A stretch of 48,579 nucleotides of DNA, from assembly GCF_016862955.1 (NCBI RefSeq), contig NZ_BONY01000070.1, positions 1-48,579 of the forward strand, given 5' to 3'. Positions 48,517 to 48,579 of the stretch are shown piece after piece; the first letter of the stretch is position 1; each line of letters begins with the position of its first letter. The position numbers and the translations under genes are program-made. This DNA is from Rhizocola hellebori. GTDB taxonomy: Bacteria > Actinomycetota > Actinomycetes > Mycobacteriales > Micromonosporaceae. Below the pieces are notes generated by a model, which was not told the DNA's origin, did no database searches, and saw nothing but the letters and a program-made list of their open reading frames with translations.

Positions 48517-48579
48517 CGACGCACCCCATCTCGCCGCGGCGGCGGAAGCGGCGCAGCGGGCAACGAGAGCCGGGGGCAG

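Larger units (their letters stand above)
48132..48579. other. Gene-free, pyrimidine-rich region with repeats at the window end
   Basis: This is 448 bp without a convincing gene. The plus strand is strongly C/T-biased from about 48230 to 48500. It holds copy B of the dispersed repeat (48154-48236) and a 68-70 bp tandem repeat (48361-48516). Open frames here have no ribosome site and only low-complexity Pro/Arg/Ser translations. Confidence 0.7.

Overview
The window is high-GC actinobacterial chromosome. The evidence is a fused E2/E1 2-oxoglutarate dehydrogenase (Kgd/OdhA type) followed by a 58-residue DUF6104 gene, a dimethylargininase-rocD pair, an ECF sigma factor coupled to a DGPF protein, a Ser/Thr kinase, FHA and SHOCT domain proteins, frequent GTG starts, and many genes that look leaderless. 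The genus cannot be fixed from the sequence. No rRNA, tRNA, CRISPR array, phage or insertion sequence was seen; this is core chromosome with accessory patches.

Layout. 1-4 kb (minus strand): a secreted CocE/S15-type hydrolase, a FabG-like SDR and a lone polyprenyl glycosylphosphotransferase. 4-6 kb: dimethylargininase and ornithine aminotransferase, translationally coupled. 6-11.6 kb: a zinc-ribbon/FHA protein, a PLDc_N-SHOCT membrane protein, a 1113-residue zinc-ribbon polytopic protein and a DUF308 protein. 12-13.6 kb: DGPF protein plus long ECF42-type sigma factor. 13.6-19 kb: patatin-like phospholipase, modular GH18 chitinase and a sensor Ser/Thr kinase. 19-24.3 kb: an OmpR-type two-component system divergent from an AcrB-type RND pump. 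24.4-25.8 kb: glpK. 25.9-29.7 kb: a second, paralogous two-component system with an HtrA protease (MprAB-PepD-like envelope stress module). 29.9-32.9 kb: a lysozyme-like secreted protein, an OlsA/OlsB-like ornithine lipid pair and a hot-dog-like protein. 33-41.7 kb: central metabolism (kgd, DUF6104, pta, ackA) with endonuclease V and an MDR reductase on the other strand. 41.8-43.3 kb: SigE-type ECF sigma factor and putative anti-sigma factor. 43.2-48.1 kb: a compact TetR-controlled oxidative module (alpha/beta hydrolase, SDR, Baeyer-Villiger-type FMO, DUF4873, TetR) divergent from an AurF-like diiron oxygenase.

The most interesting signals are the following. (1) A two-hairpin element of about 42 bp is nearly identical upstream of both glpK and the secreted hydrolase, in the same orientation relative to the start codon. 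(2) The BVMO/SDR/hydrolase/diiron oxygenase module has a well-resolved TetR operator-promoter. (3) An 83-bp intergenic repeat is shared by 11.6 kb and 48.2 kb. (4) Eight genes carry TAGNNT exactly 6-8 nt before the start codon. (5) An FHA/zinc-ribbon protein has a possible degenerate PIN/NYN-like N-terminus. All domain names come from reading motifs by eye; no database search was run.
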